DNA of 64,000 nt. It comes from an uncultured Clostridia bacterium (GTDB lineage Bacteria; Bacillota; Clostridia; Oscillospirales; Ruminococcaceae). The stretch spans positions 42,942 through 106,941 of the forward strand of contig CANRAS010000008.1 of assembly GCA_947628655.1 (NCBI GenBank), in the 5' to 3' direction. The notes under the pieces were generated by a model. It had not been told where the DNA came from and did not search any database. It saw nothing but the letters and a program-made list of their open reading frames with translations. Positions 33,050 through 42,546 of this stretch are shown in pieces (positions within the stretch are counted from its first letter, which is position 1; each line of letters starts with the position of its first letter). The translations under genes were made by a program, and so were the position numbers.

Positions 33050-35101
33050 ATGGCTCAGGGATTTGAAACGCAAATGAAACGGTCTGTAAAAGGCAAGATG
33101 CTGATAATTATAGTCTTGCTGATGGTAATGCTGATAATTAACGTTGTTCTAGGGCTTGTTCTGCAGGCGGTGCAGGCGGAAAGCAACGTAAAGACAATGC
33201 TCACCGATAATCTGAACGGCTCCACAGCACTCCTGGAAAAAGGCAGTCTTGCGATGGGCGGGGACATATCCGCGCTCACCGCCGAAGAACTCGGCGAGAT
33301 TATCGACGGCAACTCGTGCAGTACGTTAGTTCTTGACGGGAGCGGCGCGGTGCTGGCGTCGTATATGAAAATCGGCACGGCAGAAAGCGCGTATCCGCAG
33401 TACGTCCAGAGCGCGGGGCAGAGTTCGTTCTACACGACCGCGACGGGTTCGGGCGAAAACCGCCGTGTTTACGCCGCAAAGGGAATTGAGGGTTCGTCGC
33501 TTACTCTCGTAGTTTGCGCGCCGTCAAAGGAATACTACAGCGGACTTAACACCGCGTTTGTTATAAACGTCGCGCTTATCCTCGTAATGGGCTTTCTAGC
33601 GGTGCTGGCGAACTCGTTCTTTACAAAGAACATCACAACTCCGCTAGGCAAGATACGCGGAAAGATAGTGGAGATGTCGAACGGCAGCCTGTCGGGCGCG
33701 CGCGTCGATATAAATACAGATGATGAACTCGGAGTACTCGCGTCGGCGGTAAATAATCTGTCAGATTATACAAACAGTATAATCCGCGATATTGACCATA
33801 CCGCCGAGGAAATAGCGCGGGAAAATCTCTGCGTAAAGCCTGCCGCGCAGTATAACGGCGATTTCCTGCCCGTGCAAAAGGCGCTCTTAGATATTACGGG
33901 CGCGATGAAAGAGGTAGTTTCAAATATTGATTCGGCGGGTCGCGAGGTAAGCGCAAGTTCAACGCAGATGTCCCGCAACTCGTCGCTTCTGTCAAGCGCG
34001 GCGGACGAGGGCGCGGCTACGGTGAAAGCCTTGAACGACAGCTTGAACAGCGTTCACGAGCAGATAAACAACAGCGCCGAAAAAGCGGAACTCGCGCGCA
34101 ACTTGACGGAAATGTCGGTTGACGCGATAAACGAGGGCAACGAGAAGATGAACAAAATGCTGGAGGCAATGCGCGAGATAAACTCCACGTCCGCAGAGAT
34201 AGCGAACATCATAAAGACCATTCAGGATATTTCGTTCCAGACGAATATACTCTCGCTGAACGCGTCTATAGAGGCGGCGAGAGCGGGCGCGGCAGGCAAG
34301 GGCTTTGCCGTTGTCGCGGGGGAAGTCGGAAGTCTTGCGGGGAAAACCGCAGAGGCGGCGAAGTCCACGACTAAGCTGATTGAAACATCGCTCAAAGCCG
34401 TAAAACACGGTATGGATATGGCGAACGAATCCGCCGAAATGTTAGGAATGATAGTAAGCAAGGCGAACGAATCCGCGAATGTCGTTGAGGAAATATCGCA
34501 GATTTCGATAAAGCAGGCGGAATCCATAAAGCAGTCTATAGAGGATATGAACAGAATATCCTCGTCTATGACGCAGGTAAACAACGCCGCGCGCGACTGC
34601 GCGGAATCCTCGATGCTCCTTGCGGCGCAGTCTGCGGTGCTTGAAGAAACCGTAAACAGATTTGTTATTGACAAGACAGAACCGCGCAGAACGGCTTATA
34701 CCGCGTCTCCCGCGCCTCCCGTTTCCGCACCGAAACCCGCTCCGACCCCTGCACCGAAACCTGCTCCCGCGCCGAAAGCGGAACTTTCCAAACCGATTGA
34801 AAAACCCGACCGTCCTATAATGCCCGCGCCCGCAAAGCCCACGACCGCAAAACCTGCGCCCGTTTCCGTGGGAACGGCAACAACGGTAAAGCCGACAAGT
34901 GCGGTAAATTCGACAAGTACGGCAAGTAGGGCAAGTACAGTAAATTCAACAAGTTCCGTTTCCATAGCAAAGCCGAGCGCGCCGAGTGCGATAAGTGCGC
35001 CGAAACCCGCAGACGATGACGCGCCTGTCGGGAAACCCGTTAAGACGGCGACAATGCAGCCCGTAAAGCGCACGGTAAGAATGGATCCCGACAAATATTG
35101 A
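33050..35101 (+). CDS. Methyl-accepting chemotaxis protein with a Pro/Ala/Ser-rich tail
   Basis: TM1 is at about 16-38, a small extracytoplasmic domain of about 125 residues follows, TM2 is at about 168-190, then HAMP and a long helical signalling domain whose hairpin tip reads [31 protein letters not shown]. The last 130 residues are an unusual low-complexity tail of PAPKPAP-like and STAS-like repeats ending KRTVRMDPDKY. The tail may tether receptor arrays or carry an adaptor-binding end. The ribosome site is AGAGAGG. It is likely cotranscribed with the symporter, hinting at amino-acid taxis. Confidence 0.92.
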   Translation: MAQGFETQMKRSVKGKMLIIIVLLMVMLIINVVLGLVLQAVQAESNVKTMLTDNLNGSTALLEKGSLAMGGDISALTAEELGEIIDGNSCSTLVLDGSGAVLASYMKIGTAESAYPQYVQSAGQSSFYTTATGSGENRRVYAAKGIEGSSLTLVVCAPSKEYYSGLNTAFVINVALILVMGFLAVLANSFFTKNITTPLGKIRGKIVEMSNGSLSGARVDINTDDELGVLASAVNNLSDYTNSIIRDIDHTAEEIARENLCVKPAAQYNGDFLPVQKALLDITGAMKEVVSNIDSAGREVSASSTQMSRNSSLLSSAADEGAATVKALNDSLNSVHEQINNSAEKAELARNLTEMSVDAINEGNEKMNKMLEAMREINSTSAEIANIIKTIQDISFQTNILSLNASIEAARAGAAGKGFAVVAGEVGSLAGKTAEAAKSTTKLIETSLKAVKHGMDMANESAEMLGMIVSKANESANVVEEISQISIKQAESIKQSIEDMNRISSSMTQVNNAARDCAESSMLLAAQSAVLEETVNRFVIDKTEPRRTAYTASPAPPVSAPKPAPTPAPKPAPAPKAELSKPIEKPDRPIMPAPAKPTTAKPAPVSVGTATTVKPTSAVNSTSTASRASTVNSTSSVSIAKPSAPSAISAPKPADDDAPVGKPVKTATMQPVKRTVRMDPDKY

Positions 35102-35115
35102 CAGGAGGATTTACA

Positions 35116-36153
35116 ATGATAGAATGTAAAGAATTTGGCTATTATATTGGCTACCGCAGTCACGTTGTAACGCTCGGAAACGTGAGCGGAATGACCGCTA
35201 CTTTCACGGATTACGGCGCTGTAATGCGCTCGCTGAACGTCCCCGACAAGGACGGGAATTTCTGCGATATAGTATTAGGCTATGACACGCTCGCCGAGTA
35301 CATAAAGGGCGACAGTTGTTTCGGCGCGACCGTGGGGCGCGTCGCGAACCGCATAGGCGGTGCGAAGTTCTCCTTGAACGGAGAGGAGTACAAGCTGTTC
35401 GACAACAACAACGGCAACACTCTGCACGGCGGAGAGTTTGGCTTTCACAGGCGGTTATGGTCAATAGTCGAACTGTCCGACGGCGATGAACCGTTTGTTG
35501 TGTTCAGCTACACAAGCCCCGACGGCGAGGAGCATTTTCCCGCGGCGATTTCCGTCAAGGTGAAGTATACTCTGCTGAAAAACGGTGTGCAGATTGAGTA
35601 TAACGCGCAGTCGCTGTCCGATAAAGACACCGTGCTGAATCTCACTAATCACTCGTATTTCAACCTGAAAGGCGCGGGCGCCGGCGATGTTAAAGACCAC
35701 GTTGTTCAGATAAACGCACGGCAGTACACTCCCGTTGATGAAAACCTCATTCCGACGGGTTTGCTTGCATACACGACGGGTACGCCGTTTGATTTCCTAA
35801 ATGCAAAGCGCATAGGCGAGGATATGGACAACGGACGTTTGCCGAACGGCTACGACCACAATTTCATTTTGGGGAACAGTATGGAAATGCGCACGGCGGC
35901 GGTCGTTGTTGAAAACACGACGGGCAGGCGAATGACCGTAAAAACGGATATGCCCGCTATGCAGATGTACATTGCGATAGGACTGAACGCCGAACACGGC
36001 AAGGACGGAAAAATATACGGCAAGTACGGCGGATTGTGCCTTGAAACGCAGTTCTCGCCCGACAGCCCGAACAAACCGCAGTTCCCCTCGTGTGTGCTGA
36101 AAGCGAACGATGAATTTCATTCTGTTACGGAATATTTGTTTGATATTGTTTAA
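35116..36153 (+). CDS. galM: Aldose 1-epimerase (galactose mutarotase)
   Basis: Interconverts alpha and beta anomers of hexoses. Active-site strings are FGATVGRVANRIGGAKF, NNGNTLHGGEFGFHRRLW, LTNHSYFNLKGAG, DHNFILG and ETQFSPDSPNKPQFPS. Length 345 aa is normal. The AGGAGG site overlaps the stop of the chemoreceptor gene and lies 8 nt before the ATG, so the two are coupled. A terminator follows at 36191-36214. Confidence 0.93.
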   Translation: MIECKEFGYYIGYRSHVVTLGNVSGMTATFTDYGAVMRSLNVPDKDGNFCDIVLGYDTLAEYIKGDSCFGATVGRVANRIGGAKFSLNGEEYKLFDNNNGNTLHGGEFGFHRRLWSIVELSDGDEPFVVFSYTSPDGEEHFPAAISVKVKYTLLKNGVQIEYNAQSLSDKDTVLNLTNHSYFNLKGAGAGDVKDHVVQINARQYTPVDENLIPTGLLAYTTGTPFDFLNAKRIGEDMDNGRLPNGYDHNFILGNSMEMRTAAVVVENTTGRRMTVKTDMPAMQMYIAIGLNAEHGKDGKIYGKYGGLCLETQFSPDSPNKPQFPSCVLKANDEFHSVTEYLFDIV

Positions 36154-36190
36154 AGCGGATATTTTCGTATTATTTGCAAATAATATACAA

Positions 36191-36214
36191 GCCCCGTAAA
36201 ACTGCGGGGCTTTT
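36191..36214 (+). terminator. Terminator after galM
   Basis: GCCCCG pairs with CGGGGC across an 8-nt loop, followed by TTTT. Confidence 0.65.
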
Positions 36215-36236
36215 ACAAGATAAGGAGTTTTGCTGT

Positions 36237-37157
36237 ATGAGAAAACTTTCGGGTTCATTCCCCAGCACGAGCGGCGTTTGTGATGTGCGCTTTTATATCT
36301 ACACGCCCGAAAATCCTAAGGCGGTTATTATGCTGTCGCACGGTATGTGCGAGTATATCGAACGCTACGAGGAGTTCGCGCGTTTTATGTGTGAAAACGG
36401 CGTTGCCGTGGCGGGTAACGACCACATCGGTCACGGCGGTTCAGTCCGTGACGAAAATATGCTCGGATTTTTCGGGCAGGAACGCGGTTATATAAATATG
36501 ACGCGCGATCTGCACCGAATGAAAGCCGTGATAGAAAGCAAATACCCCGCGCTCCCGCATATTCTTATGGGACATAGTATGGGCAGTTTCCTTGCGAGAA
36601 TATATCTCGCGAAATATCGTGACAGGTGGAACGCCGCCGTTATTTTGGGTACGGCGGGCGGGGTAACGGGATCTGTGCCGCTGCGCGGGCTGTTGGAGTT
36701 TTTAGAGCGCGACCGCGGGGATTACTACCGTCCCGAAATCGGCAGGCGTATGTTCGGCATATTCAACAGGCGCGTCGGCGACCGCCGCACACCGAACGAC
36801 TGGCTCTCCCGCGACGATACGACCGTTGACAAATTCATCGCCGACCCCAAGTGCAACTTTGCGTTCACCGTAGCGGGCTACCGCGACCTGCTGAACGCGC
36901 TTCTCTGCGCGAACAGCACGCCCGTTATCGAAAATACGCCGACAGACATTCCGCTGTTATTTTTAAGCGGAAGTATGGACGCTATCGGCGACTACGGCAA
37001 AGGCGTTTACAAGGCGGTATCGAAGTATATCGAACACGGCTGTGAAGTAGATGTGCGGATATACCACGATGCGCGCCACGAACTTATTTTCGAGCTTAAC
37101 CGCGATGAAGTTATGCGGGATATTTTGACGTTTGTCGAAAGCAAGATGAAAAAGTGA
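36237..37157 (+). CDS. Alpha/beta hydrolase, serine aminopeptidase S33 / monoacylglycerol lipase-like
   Basis: 306 residues. The nucleophile elbow is GHSMGSF, an oxyanion region SHGMCEYIERYEEFA precedes it, GNDHIGHG is in place, and the catalytic Asp and His fall in SGSMDAIGDYG and DARHELIFE. This is the lysophospholipase/monoglyceride lipase pattern; the substrate cannot be fixed from sequence. No signal peptide. A TAAGGAG site precedes the ATG. It lies just after the galM terminator and no separate promoter was recognised. Confidence 0.88.
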   Translation: MRKLSGSFPSTSGVCDVRFYIYTPENPKAVIMLSHGMCEYIERYEEFARFMCENGVAVAGNDHIGHGGSVRDENMLGFFGQERGYINMTRDLHRMKAVIESKYPALPHILMGHSMGSFLARIYLAKYRDRWNAAVILGTAGGVTGSVPLRGLLEFLERDRGDYYRPEIGRRMFGIFNRRVGDRRTPNDWLSRDDTTVDKFIADPKCNFAFTVAGYRDLLNALLCANSTPVIENTPTDIPLLFLSGSMDAIGDYGKGVYKAVSKYIEHGCEVDVRIYHDARHELIFELNRDEVMRDILTFVESKMKK

Positions 37158-37161
37158 CCGT

Positions 37162-37193
37162 AAATATATTCCCGCTGCGGCGGGAATATATTT
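37162..37193. terminator. Terminator after the hydrolase gene
   Basis: A 14-bp stem (arms AAATATATTCCCGC and its complement) with a TGCG loop lies between convergent genes. Confidence 0.65.
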
Positions 37194-37203
37194 ATTTACT
37201 TGC

Positions 37204-37233
37204 AAAAATACTCCCCGTCCGCTGCGGGGAGTA
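37204..37233 (-). terminator. Terminator of the ferredoxin gene
   Basis: A 9-bp stem TACTCCCCG/CGGGGAGTA, followed on the minus strand by TTTTTGC. Confidence 0.75.
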
Positions 37234-37248
37234 CTTTCACTTTTAAAC

Positions 37249-37434
37249 TTAAACATCTGTGTGGATTACCTCAACGGGGCAATCGTCGGCGGCTTCTTCC
37301 ACTTTGTCCTCAAAGCCTGCGGCGGGGGCTATTACCTCCGAAAGCCCGTCGTCCGCTATTCTGAATACTTCGGGGCAAATCTGTGCGCATACGCCGCAGC
37401 CGATACAGCCGTCACGGTCGATTTTTACGTCCAT
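37249..37434 (-). CDS. Single [4Fe-4S] cluster ferredoxin
   Basis: 61-residue electron carrier. Cluster ligands are C10, C13 and C16 in CIGCGVC and the distal Cys of DDCPVEVI. C20 is the extra cysteine found in Thermotoga-type ferredoxins. The protein is strongly acidic. An AAAGGAG site precedes the ATG. It is monocistronic; the redox partner is not evident from the neighbours. Confidence 0.95.
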   Translation of the reverse strand: MDVKIDRDGCIGCGVCAQICPEVFRIADDGLSEVIAPAAGFEDKVEEAADDCPVEVIHTDV

Positions 37435-37510
37435 TACAATTCTCCTTTCGCGTTTTTACTTATTATCGCGCAAAATGGGAGGATTATACAGTTGAGAGTT
37501 AATAGTTTAT

Positions 37511-37737
37511 AATGAAAAGTAATTTAGTTACGGCGTGGCTTTGGGTCGTCAGGGCGCGGGGGTTGCCTCACAGCGGTTGTGGTAGCTTTAAGCGGAGGGG
37601 GCGGGGGTGGCTTGGGTCACCGCGCTCCCTTATCGCGGTGGGGCGTTTCCTCGCGCACCTCATTCTCCGCGCCCATACGGGCGCGGAGAATATAGGTACG
37701 CTCGTCAACGCCACGGTTTGCCGTCTGAAATTCGCTG
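37511..37737 (-). repeat. Linker segment between repeat families, reversed
   Basis: Sequence shared with 11893-12045 (GCGCGGGGGTTGC, TATTCTCCGCGCCCATACGG and CACGGTTTGCCGTCTGAA). There is no gene here; a short run related to TTAATAG lies at 37490-37515. Confidence 0.55.
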
Positions 37738-38114
37738 TCGCGAATTTCACCCCGCCTATCGGCGGGGTCGTTTGGCTAACGCCAAACGACGGCAAACCGT
37801 AACGCGCCTGCAAAACCGCTCTAGGTGGACACGGTGAGCGGACTGCCACTGGCAGTCCGCTCACGGAGAGGTCGCATTAAATCAACCGTTCTGCGCACTT
37901 CGTGCGCTCCACTACGCGCAAGGGGGGACGCCCTCTATCGCAGGGCGTCCCCCTCTTTTCGCGTCGCATAGCGACGCGAAAATTCACCCCCTTGCGGAGC
38001 TCTTGAGCGTGTTTCGCCACTTCGTGGCGACCAGAGGGCTCTGCCCTCTGGACTCCCGCAGCCTTTGAAAAGGCTGGCGAAACTTTTACTTGCCTACGGC
38101 GGGGCGGTTTACGG
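37738..38114 (-). repeat. Family A structured repeat, copy A5 (reversed)
   Basis: Complete copy with its head 18 bp from the flavin reductase stop. Hypervariable arm TTTTCGCGTCGC (12 bp), CAGCC/GGCTG stem, CCAGAGGGC stem and GTGAGCGGACTGCC hairpin. Confidence 0.8.
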
Positions 38115-38131
38115 CTCGAACTACGCAACAA

Positions 38132-38752
38132 CTACCTGATAAAATTCGTCCTTCTCTTAGGTTCGGGCGCGGGAACGTTAATCCCGTTCTCCCCCCCTAT
38201 CTCAATGCACTTCAACAGCCACGCCATATTCCGCGCGAGTATCTGCACCGTCTGTATGCCCTCCTCGTCACGAAGTACCTCTTCGGGTGTGTTTCCGTGA
38301 ACTTGGTTCCAATAGTTCGACGATACGATAGGCATACAGTTTATCGTGAAATACTTGTTCATCTGGTCGAACGCCGCCGACGCTCCTCCGCGTCTGCACG
38401 AAACTATCGCCGCCGCAGGTTTCCCGAACAGCTTTGCTTTCCCCGAATAGAACGCCCTGTCCATAAACGACGTAATCGCCCCTCCCGCCGACGCGTAATG
38501 CACGGGAGAACCGAATATGTACCCGTCCGCCGTTTGGGTAAGTTCCGCGAACTCGTTCACCGTGTCGTCAATAACGCACTTCCCGATTTTCGCGCACGCG
38601 CCGCAGCCCCTGCAGCCCGCAATCGGTTTTGAGCCTATCCAGAAAATCTCGCTCTCAATGCCGTTCTCCTCCAGAACCTTTTTCGCCTCGCACAATGCCG
38701 TGTAAGTACAGCCCTTTTCGTGCGGCGAACCATTCACCAAAATTACTTTCAT
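38132..38752 (-). CDS. Flavodoxin-fold NAD(P)H-dependent FMN reductase / iron-sulfur flavoprotein
   Basis: 206 residues with the NAD(P)H-dependent FMN reductase start MKVILVNGSPHEKGCT (phosphate loop), a cysteine cluster CRGCGACAKIGKC (about residues 47-59) that could hold a 4Fe-4S cluster as in archaeal/clostridial Isf proteins, and GSPVHYASAGGAITSFMDR for FMN binding. An AGGAGG site precedes the ATG. It is the last gene of the hprK-to-whiA transcription unit, 11 bp after whiA. The physiological substrate is unknown. Confidence 0.87.
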   Translation of the reverse strand: MKVILVNGSPHEKGCTYTALCEAKKVLEENGIESEIFWIGSKPIAGCRGCGACAKIGKCVIDDTVNEFAELTQTADGYIFGSPVHYASAGGAITSFMDRAFYSGKAKLFGKPAAAIVSCRRGGASAAFDQMNKYFTINCMPIVSSNYWNQVHGNTPEEVLRDEEGIQTVQILARNMAWLLKCIEIGGENGINVPAPEPKRRTNFIR

Positions 38753-38763
38753 AATCCTACCTC

Positions 38764-39651
38764 CTAATTTATCTCTCGAAGTTCTTCCGCAATCTGCGAA
38801 AGTTTTTTTAGCCGATGATTAAGACCGCTCCTCGAAATCGGCGGGTCGAACATTCCGCAGAGTTCCGACAGGGAACTTTCGGGGTTTTCTATACGCAGCC
38901 GCGCCGTTTCGCGAAGTTCGGGCTTTATTCCGTCAAATCCGACTTTTTCAATGATAAACTCGATGTCGCGCCGAACGCGTTCGCTTGCCGCTACTGTCTT
39001 GTCAAGATTTGCGCTGTCGCAGTTTACCGAACGGTTCACGCGGTTTCTAAAGTCCTTTTCGATTTTCACCTGCATTATCTCCAGCGCGAAGTTCCCTGCG
39101 CCTATATAAGTGAGGAAATCCTCGATAAGTCCGCTCTCTTTCGCGTAGAGTACGGGAGTTTTCCCTCGAACCGTCATTTTAAACGGCATACCGTGTTCGA
39201 GGACGAAACGTTTCAGCGGTTCTGTGCGTTCGGGCATCGGCAGGACGAGTTCTAAGTGATACTCCTTGTTCGGGTCGGTAACAGACCCGCAAGCCGTGAA
39301 CACTCCGCGCAAAAACGCGCCCGCGTCATCGTCGTTCCCCGAAACTATCGCGGACTTTATTTCGCTGAAATCCCCGAAACACTTCCGCACGAACGGCGAA
39401 CGCGCCGAAAACGTGAACAGCGAACCGTCGCTTTTCACAAGCCGTTTTGTTTCAAAACGCTCGTTTGCGAAAACGTTCTCGCACAAGAACGACGTAAGCG
39501 CCGCGAGTTCCGCGCTCTCGGTCTGGACGGCGGGTCTGCCGTCCAAAGTCCTGCCCGCGTAGAACAAGCCGTAAAGCAGAGCCGTCATTTCATTTTTCGG
39601 CATTTCCCGCATACGGCAGAGTTCCGCTTTTATATTAGATGAAAAGGACAT
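38764..39651 (-). CDS. whiA: WhiA-type DNA-binding regulator
   Basis: Conserved in Gram-positives and linked to cell division and chromosome segregation. An N-terminal LAGLIDADG-like region (SFSSNIKAELC, LLYGLFYAGRTL, AFLRGVFTACGSVTDPNKEYHLEL) is followed by a C-terminal HTH (SSLSELCGMFDPPISRSGLNHRLKKL). The ATG at 39651 has a GAGGG site and lies 10 bp after the rapZ stop. Length 295 aa. Confidence 0.93.
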   Translation of the reverse strand: MSFSSNIKAELCRMREMPKNEMTALLYGLFYAGRTLDGRPAVQTESAELAALTSFLCENVFANERFETKRLVKSDGSLFTFSARSPFVRKCFGDFSEIKSAIVSGNDDDAGAFLRGVFTACGSVTDPNKEYHLELVLPMPERTEPLKRFVLEHGMPFKMTVRGKTPVLYAKESGLIEDFLTYIGAGNFALEIMQVKIEKDFRNRVNRSVNCDSANLDKTVAASERVRRDIEFIIEKVGFDGIKPELRETARLRIENPESSLSELCGMFDPPISRSGLNHRLKKLSQIAEELREIN

Positions 39652-39661
39652 CTCGCCGCCC

Positions 39662-40537
39662 TCATTTCTTGTCAATATCTCTATGGACTTCGCGGACGTT
39701 GCCGTTCTTGGCGCGGAAATACTCCGCGGCGCGGTGCGCGAACGTTATCGAGCGGTGTTTTCCGCCCGTACAGCCGAACGCGACGACCAATCTGCTTTTG
39801 CCCTCGCGTACATACAGAGGGATAAGAAAATCCACCATATCGAATATCTTTTTCTCAAAGTCTGCGGATTCCGCGCTTTGCATAACATAATCGCGCACTT
39901 CCTCGCAAAGACCCGTTTTGTGTTTGAGTTCGGGAACGTAAAACGGGTTCGGCAGACAGCGAACGTCGAACACCAAATCCGCCTCCGCGGGAACGCCGTA
40001 CTTGTAGCCGAAACTCATACAGCTTATTATCATTCTGTCGTCGGGCTTGTCTAAAAACAACTGCGCTATCTGCTCTTTAAGCTGTGTAGCCGTAAGGAGC
40101 GAACTGTCGATGATGTAATCCGCGCTTTCGCGAATATCGGATAACAGCGCAATTTCCGCGTCAATAGCCTTTGAAAGTTCCCCGCCCGATACATCATAGA
40201 GTGGGTGCTTTCGGCGCGTTTCGCTGTAGCGTTTTATCAAAACGTCCTTAGACGCCTCCAAAAACAATACTTTAAAGTCAATGCCGTCCGTGTTTTTGAG
40301 TTCGGAAATGCTGTCGGCGAGTTTCAAAAACAACGCCCCGCCGCGAATGTCCGTCACAATAGCGACCTTGGAAATCCTTTCGCCTTGTTCGTTTCGGCTC
40401 TCAGAGCAAATTTCGGCGAAGTTTTTTATCAGCTGTGGTGGCATATTGTCGATACAGAAAAAACCTATGTCCTCTAAAACCTGTATGCACGAGCTTTTTC
40501 CCGAACCCGATATTCCCGTAACTATTATAAATTCCAT
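39662..40537 (-). CDS. rapZ: RapZ/YvcJ nucleotide-binding adaptor protein
   Basis: The P-loop GISGSGKS is at residues 8-15, a Walker B-like segment follows, and the C-terminal domain has GCTGGKHRSITFAH. Members bind nucleotides, and in proteobacteria RapZ controls GlmS synthesis through an sRNA; in Firmicutes the role is less clear. The ATG at 40537 (MEFIIVTG) is preferred because it matches the family start and has GGTGAA upstream; an ATG 12 bp earlier is the alternative. The usual yvcK gene is missing between rapZ and whiA. Confidence 0.92.
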   Translation of the reverse strand: MEFIIVTGISGSGKSSCIQVLEDIGFFCIDNMPPQLIKNFAEICSESRNEQGERISKVAIVTDIRGGALFLKLADSISELKNTDGIDFKVLFLEASKDVLIKRYSETRRKHPLYDVSGGELSKAIDAEIALLSDIRESADYIIDSSLLTATQLKEQIAQLFLDKPDDRMIISCMSFGYKYGVPAEADLVFDVRCLPNPFYVPELKHKTGLCEEVRDYVMQSAESADFEKKIFDMVDFLIPLYVREGKSRLVVAFGCTGGKHRSITFAHRAAEYFRAKNGNVREVHRDIDKK

Positions 40538-40573
40538 AGTATTCACCATTCTTTTGCCGAAGTGAAACGCTTG

Positions 40574-41479
40574 TTATCTTTCTACCATAAGCATTTCACA
40601 TTCGAGTTCCACGCCCTTTTGTTCTTTGACGATATTTTTTATCTGACGAATAAGTTCCGTAACGTCCTCAAACGTCGCGCCGCCCTTGTTTATTACAAAT
40701 CCCGAATGTTTTTCGCTGACCTGCGCGCCGCCCACCGTGCGCCCTTTCAGTCCGCATTCCTCGATAAGCGCCGCCGCGAAACCGTTTTGCGGGCGCTTGA
40801 ACGTACTTCCGCAGGACGGATATTCGAGAGGCTGTTTTTCCCTGCGCCGCGCCATTACCTCGTCCATACGCGCTTTTATCAAGTTCCTGTCGCCGTGTTT
40901 AAATTCCATTGTAACCGAAGTGATCACGCACCGTCTGCCCGAAAACGCGCTGTGCCGATAGCATAATTCCATATCCTCGGCTGACATTTCGCGGAGATTG
41001 TTTTCTTCGTCAATATATCTGCATGAAGTGACTATATCTTTCATCTCCCCGCCGAACGCGCCCGCGTTCATAAACAGCGCCCCGCCGACGCTTCCGGGTA
41101 TGCCGTAAAGGTTTTCCGCGCCCGACAGCGAATTGTCCAGCGCCGCCTTGCAAACGGCGTTTAACGCCGCGCCCGCGCCCGCCGTTATCGTGTTTTTGTC
41201 TGCGATAATTTCGCCCAAGTCCTGCCCTATAAGTATAATAACCCCGTGAAATCCCTCGTCGGGGAAAAGCACGTTACTGCCCTTTCCCAAAATGAAATAC
41301 GGGATTTTGTTTTCCTTGCAGATGTTCAGTAATTTTATAACCGCGTTTTCGCTGTTCGGCTTTACGAGAATATCGCATGCTCCTCCTATTTTCATTGTGC
41401 AGTACTGCTTTAGCGGCGCATTCCGCACAAACGCCGTTCCGCTTTCGGTACACATCAATTCTATCATAGAACAGTCCAT
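40574..41479 (-). CDS. murB: UDP-N-acetylenolpyruvoylglucosamine reductase MurB
   Basis: FAD enzyme reducing UDP-GlcNAc-enolpyruvate to UDP-MurNAc. FAD-binding and catalytic strings: TMKIGGACDILVKP, GKGSNVLF, GIPGSVGGALFMNAGAFGGEM, CGSTFKRP (catalytic Ser) and VSEKHSGFVINKGGAT. The ATG at 41479 is chosen for its CGGAGG site; longer versions to 41524 have none. Length 301 aa. It lies in the hprK operon between glucokinase and rapZ. Confidence 0.94.
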   Translation of the reverse strand: MDCSMIELMCTESGTAFVRNAPLKQYCTMKIGGACDILVKPNSENAVIKLLNICKENKIPYFILGKGSNVLFPDEGFHGVIILIGQDLGEIIADKNTITAGAGAALNAVCKAALDNSLSGAENLYGIPGSVGGALFMNAGAFGGEMKDIVTSCRYIDEENNLREMSAEDMELCYRHSAFSGRRCVITSVTMEFKHGDRNLIKARMDEVMARRREKQPLEYPSCGSTFKRPQNGFAAALIEECGLKGRTVGGAQVSEKHSGFVINKGGATFEDVTELIRQIKNIVKEQKGVELECEMLMVER

Positions 41480-41562
41480 ACGAACCTCCGTTACAACGTG
41501 ATTACATTGAACAAGGGCAGACAATGCCCGCCCTGTTCTGTTTGTTTATTGATTTTCTGCAA

Positions 41563-42519
41563 TTATTCGGCGATAGTATAAAGATACGCCGCGCCGATAA
41601 TGCCCGCGTCATTGCCCAGTTTGCAGATGTCAAGTTTTGTCGTGCGCTCCGCGTCGATACAATAGCTTTCGCGCTTGATTATCTCGTTCAGCGGGTCAGT
41701 GAGGTTGCGCCCCTCCTTGCAGATACCCCCGCCGATAAGGAGCATTTCGGGCTGGAATGTGTTTATGATGTTCGTAAGCCCGCACCCCAAGTAGTCTATG
41801 TACATCTTCACTACGTCCTTTGCGGCGGGGTCGTCGGCGCGCATACCGTCAAACGCCGTCTTGCCGTCAACGTTCGCGAGGTCGCCGCCCGCGATTTCCC
41901 ACATCTTAGACTCCTTGTGAGCCTCCATTGCCTCTTTAGTCATATTTATAAGCGCGGTTGCCGAGGAATATGCCTCAAAGCACCCTTTTCTTCCGCACCC
42001 GCATTGTCTGCCGCCAAACTCGATTACCGTATGACCGAGTTCCGCTCCGCAGAAGTTAAAGCCCGTGTAGATTTTCCCGTCGATGATAATACCTCCGCCG
42101 ACGCCCGTGCCGAGCGTTACTACGATAACGTCGTTGTAACCCTTGCCCGCGCCCGCGAGAACCTCGCCGAAAGCCGCCGCGTTCGCGTCGTTCTCCACGA
42201 AAACGGGCTTGTCAAGATACTTTTTGATAAGACTGCGCAGATCCGTGTTTTTAAAGTCAAGGTTGCACGAATAAAGCACCGTCCCGCTGTTTCTGTTAGC
42301 AACGCCCGGCGTTCCTATGCCGATAGACTTAACCTCGCCTATCGTAACTTTCGCCTCGTTCAGCACTTTCCACGCAACGTCCACTATCGACTTGCAGATA
42401 GCCTCCGCGGGGCGCGGCAGGTCGGTCGGCGCTGTAGCCTTTGCCACGATTTCATACTTTTCATTCACCAGACCCACTTTTATATTCGTGCCGCCAAGGT
42501 CAATACCGATATTATACAT
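41563..42519 (-). CDS. glcK: ROK-family glucokinase
   Basis: Phosphorylates glucose with ATP. The ATP-binding start is IGIDLGGTNIK (residues 4-14), catalytic Asp is D111 in ENDANAA, the ROK zinc site is ELGH (160-163) plus CGCGRKGC (173-180), and LGTGVGGG is the second phosphate loop. Length 318 aa. An AGGAGG site precedes the ATG. It lies just behind hprK, placing sugar phosphorylation next to carbon-catabolite signalling. Confidence 0.93.
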   Translation of the reverse strand: MYNIGIDLGGTNIKVGLVNEKYEIVAKATAPTDLPRPAEAICKSIVDVAWKVLNEAKVTIGEVKSIGIGTPGVANRNSGTVLYSCNLDFKNTDLRSLIKKYLDKPVFVENDANAAAFGEVLAGAGKGYNDVIVVTLGTGVGGGIIIDGKIYTGFNFCGAELGHTVIEFGGRQCGCGRKGCFEAYSSATALINMTKEAMEAHKESKMWEIAGGDLANVDGKTAFDGMRADDPAAKDVVKMYIDYLGCGLTNIINTFQPEMLLIGGGICKEGRNLTDPLNEIIKRESYCIDAERTTKLDICKLGNDAGIIGAAYLYTIAE

Positions 42520-42546
42520 TCCGAATACCTCCTGAATATTATTAAA

